Of a stretch of DNA of 64,000 nt, positions 1 to 7,266 are shown piece by piece (within the stretch, counting starts at the first letter, position 1; each line of letters opens with the position of its first letter). The stretch is taken from positions 1-64,000 of the forward strand of contig NZ_JAHBDK010000010.1 of the NCBI RefSeq assembly GCF_019956415.1, written 5' to 3'. The translations under genes were made by a program, and so were the position numbers. This stretch comes from Pseudomonas sp. GL-B-19 (GTDB lineage: Bacteria; Pseudomonadota; Gammaproteobacteria; Pseudomonadales; Pseudomonadaceae). The notes under the pieces were generated by a model. That model did not search any database. It saw only the letters and a list, made by a program, of their open reading frames with translations, and was not told where the DNA came from.

Positions 1-52
1 GGGAACAAACTGGTCTGGGTACGGGACTGTCCCTGGATGTAGGCCATAACGA

Positions 53-90
53 AAAATGCTCCGTATCTTTCGATGCGGAGCATTTTCTTT
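53..90. terminator. strong hairpin between the Q-position gene and the late region, tR'-like
   Basis: An 11-bp perfect stem (AAAATGCTCCG, 53-63, with CGGAGCATTTT, 76-86) is extended by inner pairs around a TTTC loop. T- and A-rich flanks allow termination in either direction. It lies just downstream of the Q-position gene on the minus strand, where lambda carries tR'. A role as the terminator overcome by Q is inference from position. The rest of 1-216 shows no gene I can support; a 13-bp inverted repeat (TTGCC-gta-GGCAA) sits near 171-183. Confidence 0.6.
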
Positions 91-216
91 GATCGCCAGG
101 CAGATTGCTAGGTTTTCACACAGTCTGCGAAGGCGGGGTTTTCTTTAATTTATGAGTAAGTTGCCGTAGGCAAAACTCTAACAGTGGCGAAATAGTGCCG
201 CCAGCCGTGCGGGAAG

Positions 217-798
217 TCAAGCCGCCTGTTTCATTTTGTAAATAACTCCCCCGATCGGGTTCAAAGCCTTCGCGTCGATGTCGTAGCAGGCATCAAAGCA
301 GAGCTGCACAAACGGCTCCCAATCTCGGCCCCAGGCCGTGGATGGAAGCTTGATCCCGTACTCGGCATTCATCCAGGACCTGAATAGTTCAGGCTTGATC
401 AACGGGTCATCATTGGCCGATTGGCCGCCCTGATGCATGTAGCGATAACGACGGAATACCCCTTTGGCCACGTACTCGGCGCGCTCCCTCTTGTCGGCTG
501 TCATGCGTGGCGCCCGAGAGCATGCCAGATTAAACACGGCCTCTTCTGCCGCGTCCCGATCATCATCGGTAGGCTCAGATGCGTACATGGCGTTGCCGAA
601 TGCGCGCAACGTGTTGTGAAGACGGGCAATAGCCGACTGAACCTGGCCAGCTAACGTCGCATGGATAGCATGATCAGCTGTAGGTCCGCGCTCAGTTTTT
701 TGCACCACAACACCCAGCACGGCAGTATCAGAGGACTGACCTGGGGCTGGGTTGTAGTTACAGTCATGCCACGCCTGGCGTGCGGAATTGATCTTCAT
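217..798 (-). CDS. putative phage antitermination protein (Q position)
   Basis: 193-aa soluble basic protein with no signal peptide. Its N-terminus (MKINSARQAWHDCNY) is of a type I recall from Pseudomonas lambdoid prophages, where it is placed last in the early leftward operon and annotated as an antitermination or hypothetical protein. Position after cro, replication genes and nin genes, followed by a strong hairpin at 53-90, fits a Q-type late regulator. ATG at 796-798 has an AAGGGCGG Shine-Dalgarno and overlaps the stop of a 15-codon ORF. The function is inferred from position; I see no diagnostic motif such as a zinc finger. Confidence 0.55.
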   Translation of the reverse strand: MKINSARQAWHDCNYNPAPGQSSDTAVLGVVVQKTERGPTADHAIHATLAGQVQSAIARLHNTLRAFGNAMYASEPTDDDRDAAEEAVFNLACSRAPRMTADKRERAEYVAKGVFRRYRYMHQGGQSANDDPLIKPELFRSWMNAEYGIKLPSTAWGRDWEPFVQLCFDACYDIDAKALNPIGGVIYKMKQAA

Positions 799-842
799 GC
801 ATCCGCCCTTTTCAGTTCGTTGAACAGCGTCCGGTCAACCAT
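795..842 (-). CDS. 15-residue ORF coupled to the Q-position gene
   Basis: A 15-codon ORF (MVDRTLFNELKRADA) starts at 840-842 with a GGGGA Shine-Dalgarno and ends at 795-797, overlapping the next gene's ATG as ATGA. The start is 3 bases past the stop of the upstream zinc-ribbon gene. It could be a translational-coupling leader or a degraded small gene. Nothing identifies a function. Confidence 0.3.
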   Translation of the reverse strand: MVDRTLFNELKRADA

Positions 843-845
843 CGC

Positions 846-1166
846 TCAATCCCCTGTGAAATTCGTTCCGCCGGCACCGCGACGGTTGTTCTGTTGGTAG
901 TACTCGGATTGGCCAGACATCGACGAACCCTGCTGGAGCACTTCAATTTCGCGCTGAGCCTGCTGCAATTTAAAGCTCAATTGAGTCACCAACTCGTCCG
1001 AAGAAAGCACCAACCTGCTGCCCCGAATAACCCAACCTGAGCCGTTGCAAGCAGTACAAATCAACTCATAAAACAGCCCTTTCACTACCGCTTTGCCCTT
1101 ACAGGTCGGGCAAGGCTCTAGCTCGATCCTAGGCCTCTTAAAGCCAAGCACCTGCCCTTTCTGCAT
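846..1166 (-). CDS. phage zinc-ribbon protein, unknown function
   Basis: 106 aa from the ATG at 1164-1166, chosen because an AGGTGAGGA Shine-Dalgarno lies 9 bases upstream; a GTG at 1181 would sit on that Shine-Dalgarno. Residues around 18-46 hold two CxxC pairs (CPTCKG and CTACNGSG) that resemble a DnaJ-type cysteine-rich zinc ribbon, followed by a Gln/Glu-rich helical segment and a Gly/Asn-rich tail. It overlaps the end of the recombinase gene upstream by 29 bases, so it is part of the leftward early operon. A nucleic-acid or protein-binding role is likely; the exact role is unknown. Confidence 0.7.
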   Translation of the reverse strand: MQKGQVLGFKRPRIELEPCPTCKGKAVVKGLFYELICTACNGSGWVIRGSRLVLSSDELVTQLSFKLQQAQREIEVLQQGSSMSGQSEYYQQNNRRGAGGTNFTGD

Positions 1167-2457
1167 GTTTTGAATCCTCACCTATGGTTGATTTATGAAT
1201 AGGGTCGTAGCCCTTACCCGGCGCGGCCTCCAGAGGATTACCCGAATTTTCGTTTCTACCGTCCTTCAACCCGTGAATCAGGGAAAAGCCCTTACCGTCT
1301 AAATGGGCGTGCCATAGTTCAAGGGCTGCACGTTTACGCTCTTCAACGGTGGTATGGATGTAGGCCTGCACGTTGTGACCCATCGCGTGGTTGATCAGCA
1401 TCTCGCCAATCAGGAAGTCGATTCCGAGGTCTGCCCAGCCGGTACGGGCCAACTTGCGCAGGTCATGGCTGCTCCACACGCCCTCCCCCAGTCCGGCGAA
1501 CACGGCACTGGCCTGCCCTTTGCTCATGCCCTTTCCTCTGTGGGAGCGGAACAGGCAATCTCCGTCGTAATTGCTCGCCTTTTGCGCCGCGCGGTACCGA
1601 ATTAGAAGGGTGCAGACCTGTTCGGTCAGTGGGAGCGAGTGTTCAACGCGGGTCTTGGTGTTACCCACTGGCAGATACCAGGTGCGTTCGGACAGGCTGA
1701 TGTGCGACCACTGCGCTTTTCGGGTTTCGCCGATGCGTGTTCCATGGCAGAGCATCATCAGTGCGAGCATGGCCGGCTGTGGATTGGATTCGAACAGGTC
1801 ATACAGCTGGCTGAGCAATCCCTCCACCTGCACACCGCGCAAGCGAGCGGGTTTGGCATTGATCTTCTTCTTCGAGAAGTCACCGAACTTGATGCCCACC
1901 ATCGGGTTTTTCGGTATCAGGCCCAAGGTGCGCGCCTGACGGCACGCGATCACCAGCAGACCAAAGATCAGCCGCACGTACTCGAGTGAGTAAGTCTCTT
2001 GCAGCGGCCACATCAGCTGGGTGTCGAGTGCGCCGTGACGGATGTCGGCCAGCGGCATGTCGCCGACGCGCGGGATCAGATGCCTGGCGATTGCAGACTT
2101 ACTAGTAGCCTTGCGCTCGTCGGACAGGTTGCGGTCACGACTCATGCGGTCGGCGTACCACCTCAACAATTCGCCCAATGTCGCCCAGGGCGATACGGCC
2201 GCCCCCGCTTCCGGATCAGCTCCCAGTCTCATGCGCAGATCAGGCAACGCGGCCAACACGGCCTTCGCCGACAAGTCCGGATAGGCGCCGATTCGGTTCC
2301 ATTTTTTACGAACCACAAGACTCCAGGTTCCGCGCGGACGAGCCTCGGTGAAACGGAAGTACAAGCCTGGGTAGCGTGGGTCGCGCATCAGCACGGCAGA
2401 TGGATCAGAAGCCCGCCTGCGAATCTCGGCATCAGAGAAAACCACGGCCAGTGTCAT
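1138..2457 (-). CDS. tyrosine recombinase embedded in the nin/Q region
   Basis: 439 aa from the ATG at 2455-2457 (GAGG Shine-Dalgarno, TGATG overlap with the stop upstream); a longer in-frame reading is only overlapping sequence of the previous genes. The C-terminal half carries the tyrosine-recombinase set: R241 (HGTRIGE), K268 (NTKTR), H331-xx-R334 (SSHDLRK), H357/H361 and Y366 (QAYIH). The N-terminal 80 residues resemble the arm-binding domain of phage/island integrases. It is the second tyrosine recombinase in the prophage and lies where lambda has nin genes, far from the attachment site. It may not be the enzyme used for integration; its substrate is unknown. Confidence 0.85.
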   Translation of the reverse strand: MTLAVVFSDAEIRRRASDPSAVLMRDPRYPGLYFRFTEARPRGTWSLVVRKKWNRIGAYPDLSAKAVLAALPDLRMRLGADPEAGAAVSPWATLGELLRWYADRMSRDRNLSDERKATSKSAIARHLIPRVGDMPLADIRHGALDTQLMWPLQETYSLEYVRLIFGLLVIACRQARTLGLIPKNPMVGIKFGDFSKKKINAKPARLRGVQVEGLLSQLYDLFESNPQPAMLALMMLCHGTRIGETRKAQWSHISLSERTWYLPVGNTKTRVEHSLPLTEQVCTLLIRYRAAQKASNYDGDCLFRSHRGKGMSKGQASAVFAGLGEGVWSSHDLRKLARTGWADLGIDFLIGEMLINHAMGHNVQAYIHTTVEERKRAALELWHAHLDGKGFSLIHGLKDGRNENSGNPLEAAPGKGYDPIHKSTIGEDSKHAERAGAWL

Positions 2458-2588
2458 CAGGCTTCCACCTCGGAACCATCGAGCCAGTGCGCGAGCACGG
2501 TGGTCTCGGAATTGCCATGGCACACGCCCGGAACGCGTACCTGGCACTTGCGATCGCGTAAGGCCCGGGTCAACTTCGATTGCCTCAT
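2457..2588 (-). CDS. truncated DUF1364-like nin-region protein
   Basis: 43-codon ORF not long enough to stand out by length. Its first 33 residues match what I know of DUF1364 phage proteins: basic N-terminus, then CQVRVPGVC, then ETTVLAH. That family normally continues for another ~50 residues with a CxxCH-type motif, which is missing here; the reading ends in WLDGSEVEA and stops inside the start of the recombinase (TGATG). Its ATG overlaps the stop of the gene upstream (ATGA). I read it as the stump of a nin-region nuclease-like gene cut by insertion of the recombinase gene, still translated in the operon. Confidence 0.6.
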   Translation of the reverse strand: MRQSKLTRALRDRKCQVRVPGVCHGNSETTVLAHWLDGSEVEA

Positions 2589-2788
2589 GGGCGTTCATCT
2601 CCAGCCAGATCAATAACAGTGAATGTCGAGGGCCACATGCGCACCCCATGCAAACGGGCAGACTCGGCATCGGGATACAGCGCAACAGGCGGATATGCCT
2701 TGGAGGTCAAATCCAACAGATGACCGCGGCAGTACAGGGCAAACCGGTACTCGGATACATCGGGCGCAAGCAGCATCGGGTCGCTCAT
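2585..2788 (-). CDS. small phage protein of the replication operon, unknown
   Basis: 67 aa, starting at ATG 2786-2788, which shares bases with the dnaB stop (TGATG), and ending with an ATGA overlap to the next ORF. Tight overlaps on both sides show it is translated as part of the leftward operon. No recognisable domain; sequence is soluble with mixed charge. Confidence 0.65.
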   Translation of the reverse strand: MSDPMLLAPDVSEYRFALYCRGHLLDLTSKAYPPVALYPDAESARLHGVRMWPSTFTVIDLAGDERP

Positions 2789-4167
2789 CAAAATTTATCC
2801 TTGCTGGCATAGCGGCGAGACAGCGGGGTTACCTTTTCCGGCTGCGCGACAGGTGCCGGCATCCACCCGGCAGCCAGGTTTTCAAAGCGGTTGTATTGGC
2901 CAAGGAAGGCGGTGCGGACAGTGCCCATTTCGATGTCGCGGCCTTTGCCAATGATGATTTCGGCAATACCTTTGGCATCGGTGTTTTCGTGATAGACCTC
3001 GTCGCGGTATACGAAGAGGATCACATCGGCGTCCTGTTCGATGGCACCGGATTCCCTCAAATCTGAGGGGATTGGCCGCTTGTTGGGGCGTTCTTCGCAT
3101 TTGCGGGAGAGCTGGCTCAGCAGCACGACGGGAATGCCCAGTTCCTTGGCGAGCAGCTTGCAGCCGCGACTGATACTGCTGACCTCTTCAGTTCGGTTGC
3201 CGCCCTCGCCTTCCAGCAATTGCAGGTAGTCGATCATCAGCAGGTCCAGGCCATAACGCATCTTGTGGCGGCGGGCCAGTGAGCGGATGCGGCCAATCGA
3301 CGAGCCCGCGCGATCGGCGATGTACAGCGGTGCGCGACGCAGCACACCGGCCGCAGCGGCGAGTTCCGTGCCGTGACTCTGGCACGCCGTTCCGTTCTTC
3401 ACCAAAGTGAGCGGAATGCGGCCCTCCGAAGCCACAGCTCGATCCAGCAGCTGCCCCTTGTTCATTTCCAGACTGATGACGAGTGATGACTTGCTTTGGC
3501 GTACGGCCGCGTCGATAACAAAGCCCATCGCCAGTGTGGTCTTGCCCATGGCGGGACGCCCAGCAACGATGTACAGATGGTCTGGTTGCAGTCCCCCTAT
3601 CTTCTCGTCCAGGTCTCGCAGGCCGGTCGACAGACCGATCAGTGTTTCGCCACGAGCATGACGATCATGGCGCTCCTGCCACACCTCCAACTGGTCGACC
3701 AGCACATCACCCACTTTGACGATGTCGTCATCACCAGAACCGCAATCGATGGCCATGGCAGCGGCCTGGACCGCGGCGATTTTCGCCTGCACATCCTGAT
3801 CGCTGTGCGCGATATCCATAGCCTGGCTGCCAAGGTCAAACAGCGACCGCTCGATTGCCCTTTCTCGCACGATTGCCGCGTAGGTTTTGGCGTTGGCAAC
3901 GCTGGGAGTGCCGTTTACGATTTCGGCGCAGTAGGCAAACGCCGGGGAGCCATCCGGCAAGGTGCCAACGTGGTCACCAACGGTGAGGAAATCGACAGAT
4001 TTTCCGGCCGACCGAACCGCCATGATCCCCCGGTATACCTCGGCGTTTTCCGGAAAGTAGAAGGATTCGGCGGACAGGTCGTCGCTCAGGGAGTCGATCA
4101 GTTCAGGGCGCTGCATCATCGCGCCCAGAAGGCCGTGTTCGGCCTCGATGTTGTAGGGGTCACGCAT
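2788..4167 (-). CDS. dnaB: replicative DNA helicase, DnaB family (phage P-position)
   Basis: 459 aa, the usual length of DnaB. The N-terminal primase-interaction domain begins NIEAEHGLLGAMM; the C-terminal RecA-type motor has Walker A GRPAMGKT at about 203-210 and Walker B LLMIDYLQLL at about 320, followed by the SRxCKLLAKEL and ESGAIEQDAD motifs of the family. ATG 4165-4167 overlaps the stop of the replication initiator gene by 8 bases. In phages of this type the initiator at the O position loads this helicase, so the prophage brings its own helicase instead of a lambda P-type loader. Confidence 0.95.
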   Translation of the reverse strand: MRDPYNIEAEHGLLGAMMQRPELIDSLSDDLSAESFYFPENAEVYRGIMAVRSAGKSVDFLTVGDHVGTLPDGSPAFAYCAEIVNGTPSVANAKTYAAIVRERAIERSLFDLGSQAMDIAHSDQDVQAKIAAVQAAAMAIDCGSGDDDIVKVGDVLVDQLEVWQERHDRHARGETLIGLSTGLRDLDEKIGGLQPDHLYIVAGRPAMGKTTLAMGFVIDAAVRQSKSSLVISLEMNKGQLLDRAVASEGRIPLTLVKNGTACQSHGTELAAAAGVLRRAPLYIADRAGSSIGRIRSLARRHKMRYGLDLLMIDYLQLLEGEGGNRTEEVSSISRGCKLLAKELGIPVVLLSQLSRKCEERPNKRPIPSDLRESGAIEQDADVILFVYRDEVYHENTDAKGIAEIIIGKGRDIEMGTVRTAFLGQYNRFENLAAGWMPAPVAQPEKVTPLSRRYASKDKF

Positions 4168-4867
4168 TGTAATTGCCCTCCACAACCTTGACGAAGTTGC
4201 TCGGGGCGATCAGCCAGTCGAAGTTGCAACGGAAAGAGCTACCACCGGAAGCGGACACCTCTCCCATCAAGAACTTGCTCGAACGTACCAAAGCGAAGTA
4301 TTCGGCCCAAAAGCTGAGATCCTGATGCACGTCACTTTCGCTCCAGCGGGCACCGATCTTGGCGATCCGATCCTTGGTCAGCATCACGACTCGAGGAAAC
4401 TCCGGGATCGTCGCGTTGAACAAATCGACGATTGCCTGGGTTGGGCACTTCGGCTTCGAAATCTTCGGTGGTTGCTCATCGTCGACAAGAGGTGACGGTT
4501 CACTTGATGGTTCTATTACGGTTCTGGGTGCGGCTGCTGCGGGGGTTTGTGTCGTGAGCTGCGGGGGTGATGGTGCGGCTGTTGCGGGGCGCACCTGTTG
4601 CGGGGGTGCATATGCTGCCGGGGTTAAGGTGTACATTGTCGAGCGGCCCATGCGCTCACGAACAGACAGTAATCCGACTTGCCCCAGCCACTTGATTGCC
4701 GTCTGAACCGTTCTTTCAGCAAGGCAGGTCCGTTCCGAAATGCGTGCCACTGAGGGCCAGCAAACACCCTCATCGTTTGCATTGTCCGCCAACGAGATCA
4801 ATACAGCCTTTTGTGGTCCGCTCATGCCCTGAAGCGGCCAGCACAAACTCATGATTATGGTGCTCAC
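4160..4867 (-). CDS. phage replication initiator with N-terminal helix-turn-helix (O position)
   Basis: 235 aa. Residues ~10-80 form a winged helix-turn-helix of the kind that starts with AVLISLADNANDEGVCWPSVARIS and continues AERTVQTAIKWL, as in phage O-like and replication regulatory proteins. A Pro/Thr/Ala-rich linker (~85-125) leads to a C-terminal domain containing a conserved FRCNFDWLIAPSNFVKVVEGNY ending typical of phage replication proteins. It starts with GTG 4865-4867, overlapping the upstream stop as GTGA. It would bind the prophage origin and recruit the DnaB encoded next. Confidence 0.8.
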   Translation of the reverse strand: MSTIIMSLCWPLQGMSGPQKAVLISLADNANDEGVCWPSVARISERTCLAERTVQTAIKWLGQVGLLSVRERMGRSTMYTLTPAAYAPPQQVRPATAAPSPPQLTTQTPAAAAPRTVIEPSSEPSPLVDDEQPPKISKPKCPTQAIVDLFNATIPEFPRVVMLTKDRIAKIGARWSESDVHQDLSFWAEYFALVRSSKFLMGEVSASGGSSFRCNFDWLIAPSNFVKVVEGNYNA

Positions 4868-4980
4868 AGCCGATCTCCAATCTCAGAGTCAACCGTGATG
4901 CAGAGTCGTGACACGTTTTTCGATTGCTCGAAAAGTGTCGCGACATGGTGGGTATTGCCGGGGTTAGCGATCGTGTTCAT
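4864..4980 (-). CDS. 38-residue ORF upstream of the replication initiator
   Basis: ATG at 4978-4980; the stop overlaps the GTG start of the initiator (GTGA), suggesting translational coupling. The sequence (MNTIANPGNTHHVATLFEQ...) has normal composition but no recognisable domain. The Shine-Dalgarno is weak, which lowers confidence. Confidence 0.45.
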   Translation of the reverse strand: MNTIANPGNTHHVATLFEQSKNVSRLCITVDSEIGDRL

Positions 4981-5012
4981 AATGACGCCACATTGTTTTA
5001 CACGTTGTTGAA

Positions 5013-5040
5013 GAAGCCGGGTTGCACCCCGGCTTTTTTG
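5013..5040 (+). terminator. plus-strand terminator between the cII-position and O-position genes
   Basis: AGCCGGG (5014-5020) pairs with CCCGGCT, followed by six T on the plus strand, while the early operon here runs on the minus strand. Read leftward it has only a TTCTTC tail. It therefore best fits the end of a transcript antisense to the operon, in the place where lambda makes oop RNA. Confidence 0.5.
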
Positions 5041-5050
5041 TGCCTGGGAT

Positions 5051-5653
5051 TTAGTGAGTCTTCGAAGCAACAACCGCTGCTTGATCAGCCATGGCAACCG
5101 CATTAGCTGCAAGCGAGCGGCAGAAGGATTCGAAGGACTCGGCGTAGCCCTTGTCTTTATGGTCAAACACGCCGTCCGCGAAAACCTTCCCGCCCAGCCC
5201 GGCGACATGACCGAAGCTCATCGAGATGCCAGCAAAAACCTGGAGGGCGTCATCGATGCCCGAGCCGATCTGCTTAACAGCAAGAAGGCCGTAACGACTC
5301 GATAGCTCGATCAGTGCACGGTCGCGCCAAGGTTGGTCGAGTGCCGCAACCCACGACTCTTCAATCCACGAAGGGATTTCGATACGGTCTCCGCTGTCGT
5401 CGAGCCAGCGCTCAACACGTTTGCTCCACGCTTTGTAAGCGCGGCCATAAGCCTGCATGTCTGCGGTTTTGGTCATCCCTTGCAGATCAGGAAAGCCCTT
5501 CTCTTTGCAACGCTCTGGAGCACGATCAAAGAGTTGATGGTTGAGCTGCTCTGCAAAGCCGTCCTGGCTCATGCTCGTACGAGCGATCATGTCTCGCGCC
5601 ATAGCGACCAAGACCGCATCGCGTGTTTCGTGTCGCAAATTCGACGTTTCCAT
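5051..5653 (-). CDS. phage protein in the cII position, possible regulator
   Basis: 200 aa from ATG 5651-5653 with a GAGAG Shine-Dalgarno. It lies directly after cro and before the replication genes, the place of cII in lambda. Length is about twice that of lambda CII. The N-terminal half (ARDMIARTSMSQDGFAEQLN) could include a helix-turn-helix-like region, and the C-terminal third is Ala/Gly-rich. I recognise it as a type of Pseudomonas prophage protein but cannot name a family with certainty; a regulatory role is inferred from position. Confidence 0.6.
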   Translation of the reverse strand: METSNLRHETRDAVLVAMARDMIARTSMSQDGFAEQLNHQLFDRAPERCKEKGFPDLQGMTKTADMQAYGRAYKAWSKRVERWLDDSGDRIEIPSWIEESWVAALDQPWRDRALIELSSRYGLLAVKQIGSGIDDALQVFAGISMSFGHVAGLGGKVFADGVFDHKDKGYAESFESFCRSLAANAVAMADQAAVVASKTH

Positions 5654-5748
5654 GAGGCTCTCTCGTTCGTATTCTTGATTCAACGGATCAGGTGACAAGG
5701 GAATTGGGGGTCCATGTATATGCGGGTGCTCCAGGCTGTTGAAGTTGG

Positions 5749-5943
5749 TTAAGCGGCTGATTTTTGGGATGGGAACGGACGCTGCTCTTTCGCCTGGAAA
5801 CTTCCATCTGGAAGCTCAAGCACTCGGATGTCCCGTTTCGCGGTTAAGGCTTTGTGAATGGCTGGCGCAGTAACCCGAAGAAGCCGTGCGGCTTCGGACT
5901 GCCCTTTGTCAGCCACGAACTTGTCGAGGGAAGTCTCATTCAT
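5749..5943 (-). CDS. cro: Cro-like repressor
   Basis: 64 aa from ATG 5941-5943 with an AGAGG Shine-Dalgarno. The sequence GQSEAARLLRVTAPAIHKAL (about 16-35) is a helix-turn-helix, followed by a short beta-type tail, as in small Cro proteins. It is transcribed from a leftward promoter (-35 TTGATT, -10 TAATAT, 17-bp spacer) that is covered by operators shared with the divergent cI. First gene of the early leftward operon. Confidence 0.85.
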   Translation of the reverse strand: MNETSLDKFVADKGQSEAARLLRVTAPAIHKALTAKRDIRVLELPDGSFQAKEQRPFPSQKSAA

Positions 5944-5971
5944 GGTCGTGCCTCTGCTGTTGATGAGGCCG

Positions 5972-6039
5972 ATATTAACCATCTGTTAATTTTTAATCAA
6001 TACCGATGGTTTCTTCTAATTTTTAACCATTGGTATAAA
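5972..6039. promoter_or_regulatory. cI/cro operator region: three operators, pR-like and pRM-like promoters
   Basis: Three related 15-bp sites, consensus TTAACCATCGGTATT, lie at 5975-5989 (TTAACCATCTGTTAA), 5999-6013 (AATACCGATGGTTTC, inverted) and 6023-6037 (TTAACCATTGGTATA). Their centres, 5982, 6006 and 6030, are exactly 24 bp apart. The leftward cro promoter has -10 TAATAT (5972-5977) and -35 TTGATT (5995-6000) with a 17-bp spacer, touched by the first and second sites. The rightward cI promoter has -10 TATAAA at 6034-6039 with no good -35, as expected of an activator-dependent pRM. Two more copies of the same operator occur at 8641-8680. Confidence 0.85.
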
Positions 6040-6047
6040 TTCGCCCG

Positions 6048-6932
6048 ATGACTAAAAAACGAATACTGCCGCCAGACCGCTTGGCTGAGTGCGAAGCCGC
6101 GCACACCCTCTTCCTTGCGAAGAAGAACGAGCTGAAGCTGAGTCAGAAGAAAATCGCGGACGCGGCAGGCATGACGCCTGCTGCGGTGAACCTTTATTTC
6201 AAAGGTATAAACCCTTTGAATGCGCAGTTCGCTTCGATACTTGCGCGGATGCTCAATGAGCCGGTTGAGGCGTTCAGCTCTCGATTGGCAGAAGAGATAG
6301 CGGCGATGACTAGGGTTCCGATTGCGAAAACTGCAAATGAGCCGTCAAAGTCATCCGCAGATATCGTTAATCAGATGCTAGCTAAGTACGGAAAGAATTT
6401 GCCGGAGGAAGCGCGGCAGAGGATCGCTGGAGCCGTTGCGGAAACTGCGAATGAGGTGAAAACAAACAACGTAATCGAGGCTGATTTCTCCGGACTGCGA
6501 GCACGACCAGATGAGATTTTAATTCCGCAGTACGACGTGCGCGCCGCGATGGGGCACGGGCAAGTTCCAGCCGATTACAACGAGGCAATCCGTAACCTGA
6601 TCGTTCGGGAGGATGTGCTGCGCGAGAAGGGTGTGACCTACACCTCTACTGCTGCGCTGGCCATGATCACCGGATGGGGTCAGAGCATGGAAGGCACGAT
6701 CAATGATAAAGACCCAGTGATCGTTGATCGCGGAGTTAACGAATTCATTGGCGACGGTGTTTACGTGCTCACCTGGCACAGCCTTCTCTACATCAAGCGA
6801 TTACAGCAGGTCGACGAAGAACATTTGCGAATGATCTCGGACAACAAACATTACGAAAACCAGACCGCGCGAATCGAGGATGTGACCATCCACGCGAAGG
6901 TTCTTCTTGTCTGGAATGCCCAGAAGGTCTGA
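6048..6932 (+). CDS. cI: CI-like lysogeny repressor (HTH plus S24 peptidase)
   Basis: 294 aa. The N-terminal helix-turn-helix (about 30-70, LSQKKIADAAGMTPAAVNLYFKG) binds the operators; the C-terminal LexA/CI S24 domain has catalytic S213 (GWGQSMEGT) and K250 (LYIKRL). The self-cleavage site would be near AAMGHG (166-171). No Shine-Dalgarno precedes the ATG and the -10 box ends 8 bases upstream, so the mRNA from pRM should be leaderless. It is induced by RecA-assisted self-cleavage, as known for the family. Confidence 0.93.
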   Translation: MTKKRILPPDRLAECEAAHTLFLAKKNELKLSQKKIADAAGMTPAAVNLYFKGINPLNAQFASILARMLNEPVEAFSSRLAEEIAAMTRVPIAKTANEPSKSSADIVNQMLAKYGKNLPEEARQRIAGAVAETANEVKTNNVIEADFSGLRARPDEILIPQYDVRAAMGHGQVPADYNEAIRNLIVREDVLREKGVTYTSTAALAMITGWGQSMEGTINDKDPVIVDRGVNEFIGDGVYVLTWHSLLYIKRLQQVDEEHLRMISDNKHYENQTARIEDVTIHAKVLLVWNAQKV

Positions 6933-6936
6933 CACC

Positions 6937-7152
6937 ATGCCCCTCACCAAACCCAACCAAGACCTGAAGCGCGACCTCCAGGGCGTCGCCTCTGATCTGA
7001 AGTGGTCGGCTGTGGAGCTAGTTCGGATCGCCGAACGGCTAAGTCATGCAGGCAATGGACCAGACGCGGAGGCGCTTCGACGAATGATTTCAGTCTTCCA
7101 GCAAGATGAGAAACGGCTAAATAGCTTGATTGAAGATGTCAGTGCAGGCTAG
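6937..7152 (+). CDS. small helical immunity-region protein, paralog of the 7267 and 51227 genes
   Basis: 71 aa from ATG 6937-6939 (MPLTKPNQDLKRDLQ), 4 bases after the cI stop, so probably co-transcribed with cI. The core DLQGVASDLKWSAVEL is nearly the same as in the chromosomal gene at 51227 (DLQSVASDLRWSAVEL). The predicted fold is two or three amphipathic helices without signal peptide. In lambda this place, between cI and OL, holds rexAB; a lysogen-expressed role is plausible but the function is unknown. Confidence 0.75.
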   Translation: MPLTKPNQDLKRDLQGVASDLKWSAVELVRIAERLSHAGNGPDAEALRRMISVFQQDEKRLNSLIEDVSAG

Positions 7153-7186
7153 ATCGGGCGAGCACAAGAATTTGCCTGAGGTTGCT

Positions 7187-7231
7187 ATGCCCCTCACCAA
7201 ACGCGAGGGAAATATCTCGAGCCAAGCCTGA
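7187..7231 (+). pseudogene. remnant copy of the small-protein gene start
   Basis: The bases from 7187 repeat the start of the 6937 gene (ATGCCCCTCACCAAA) exactly and then diverge, stopping after 14 codons. It lies between two intact paralogs, so it looks like the residue of a third tandem copy. Confidence 0.5.
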
Positions 7232-7266
7232 GTAGATGGCGCGGCGGGGATTTATAGGAGATCGGT

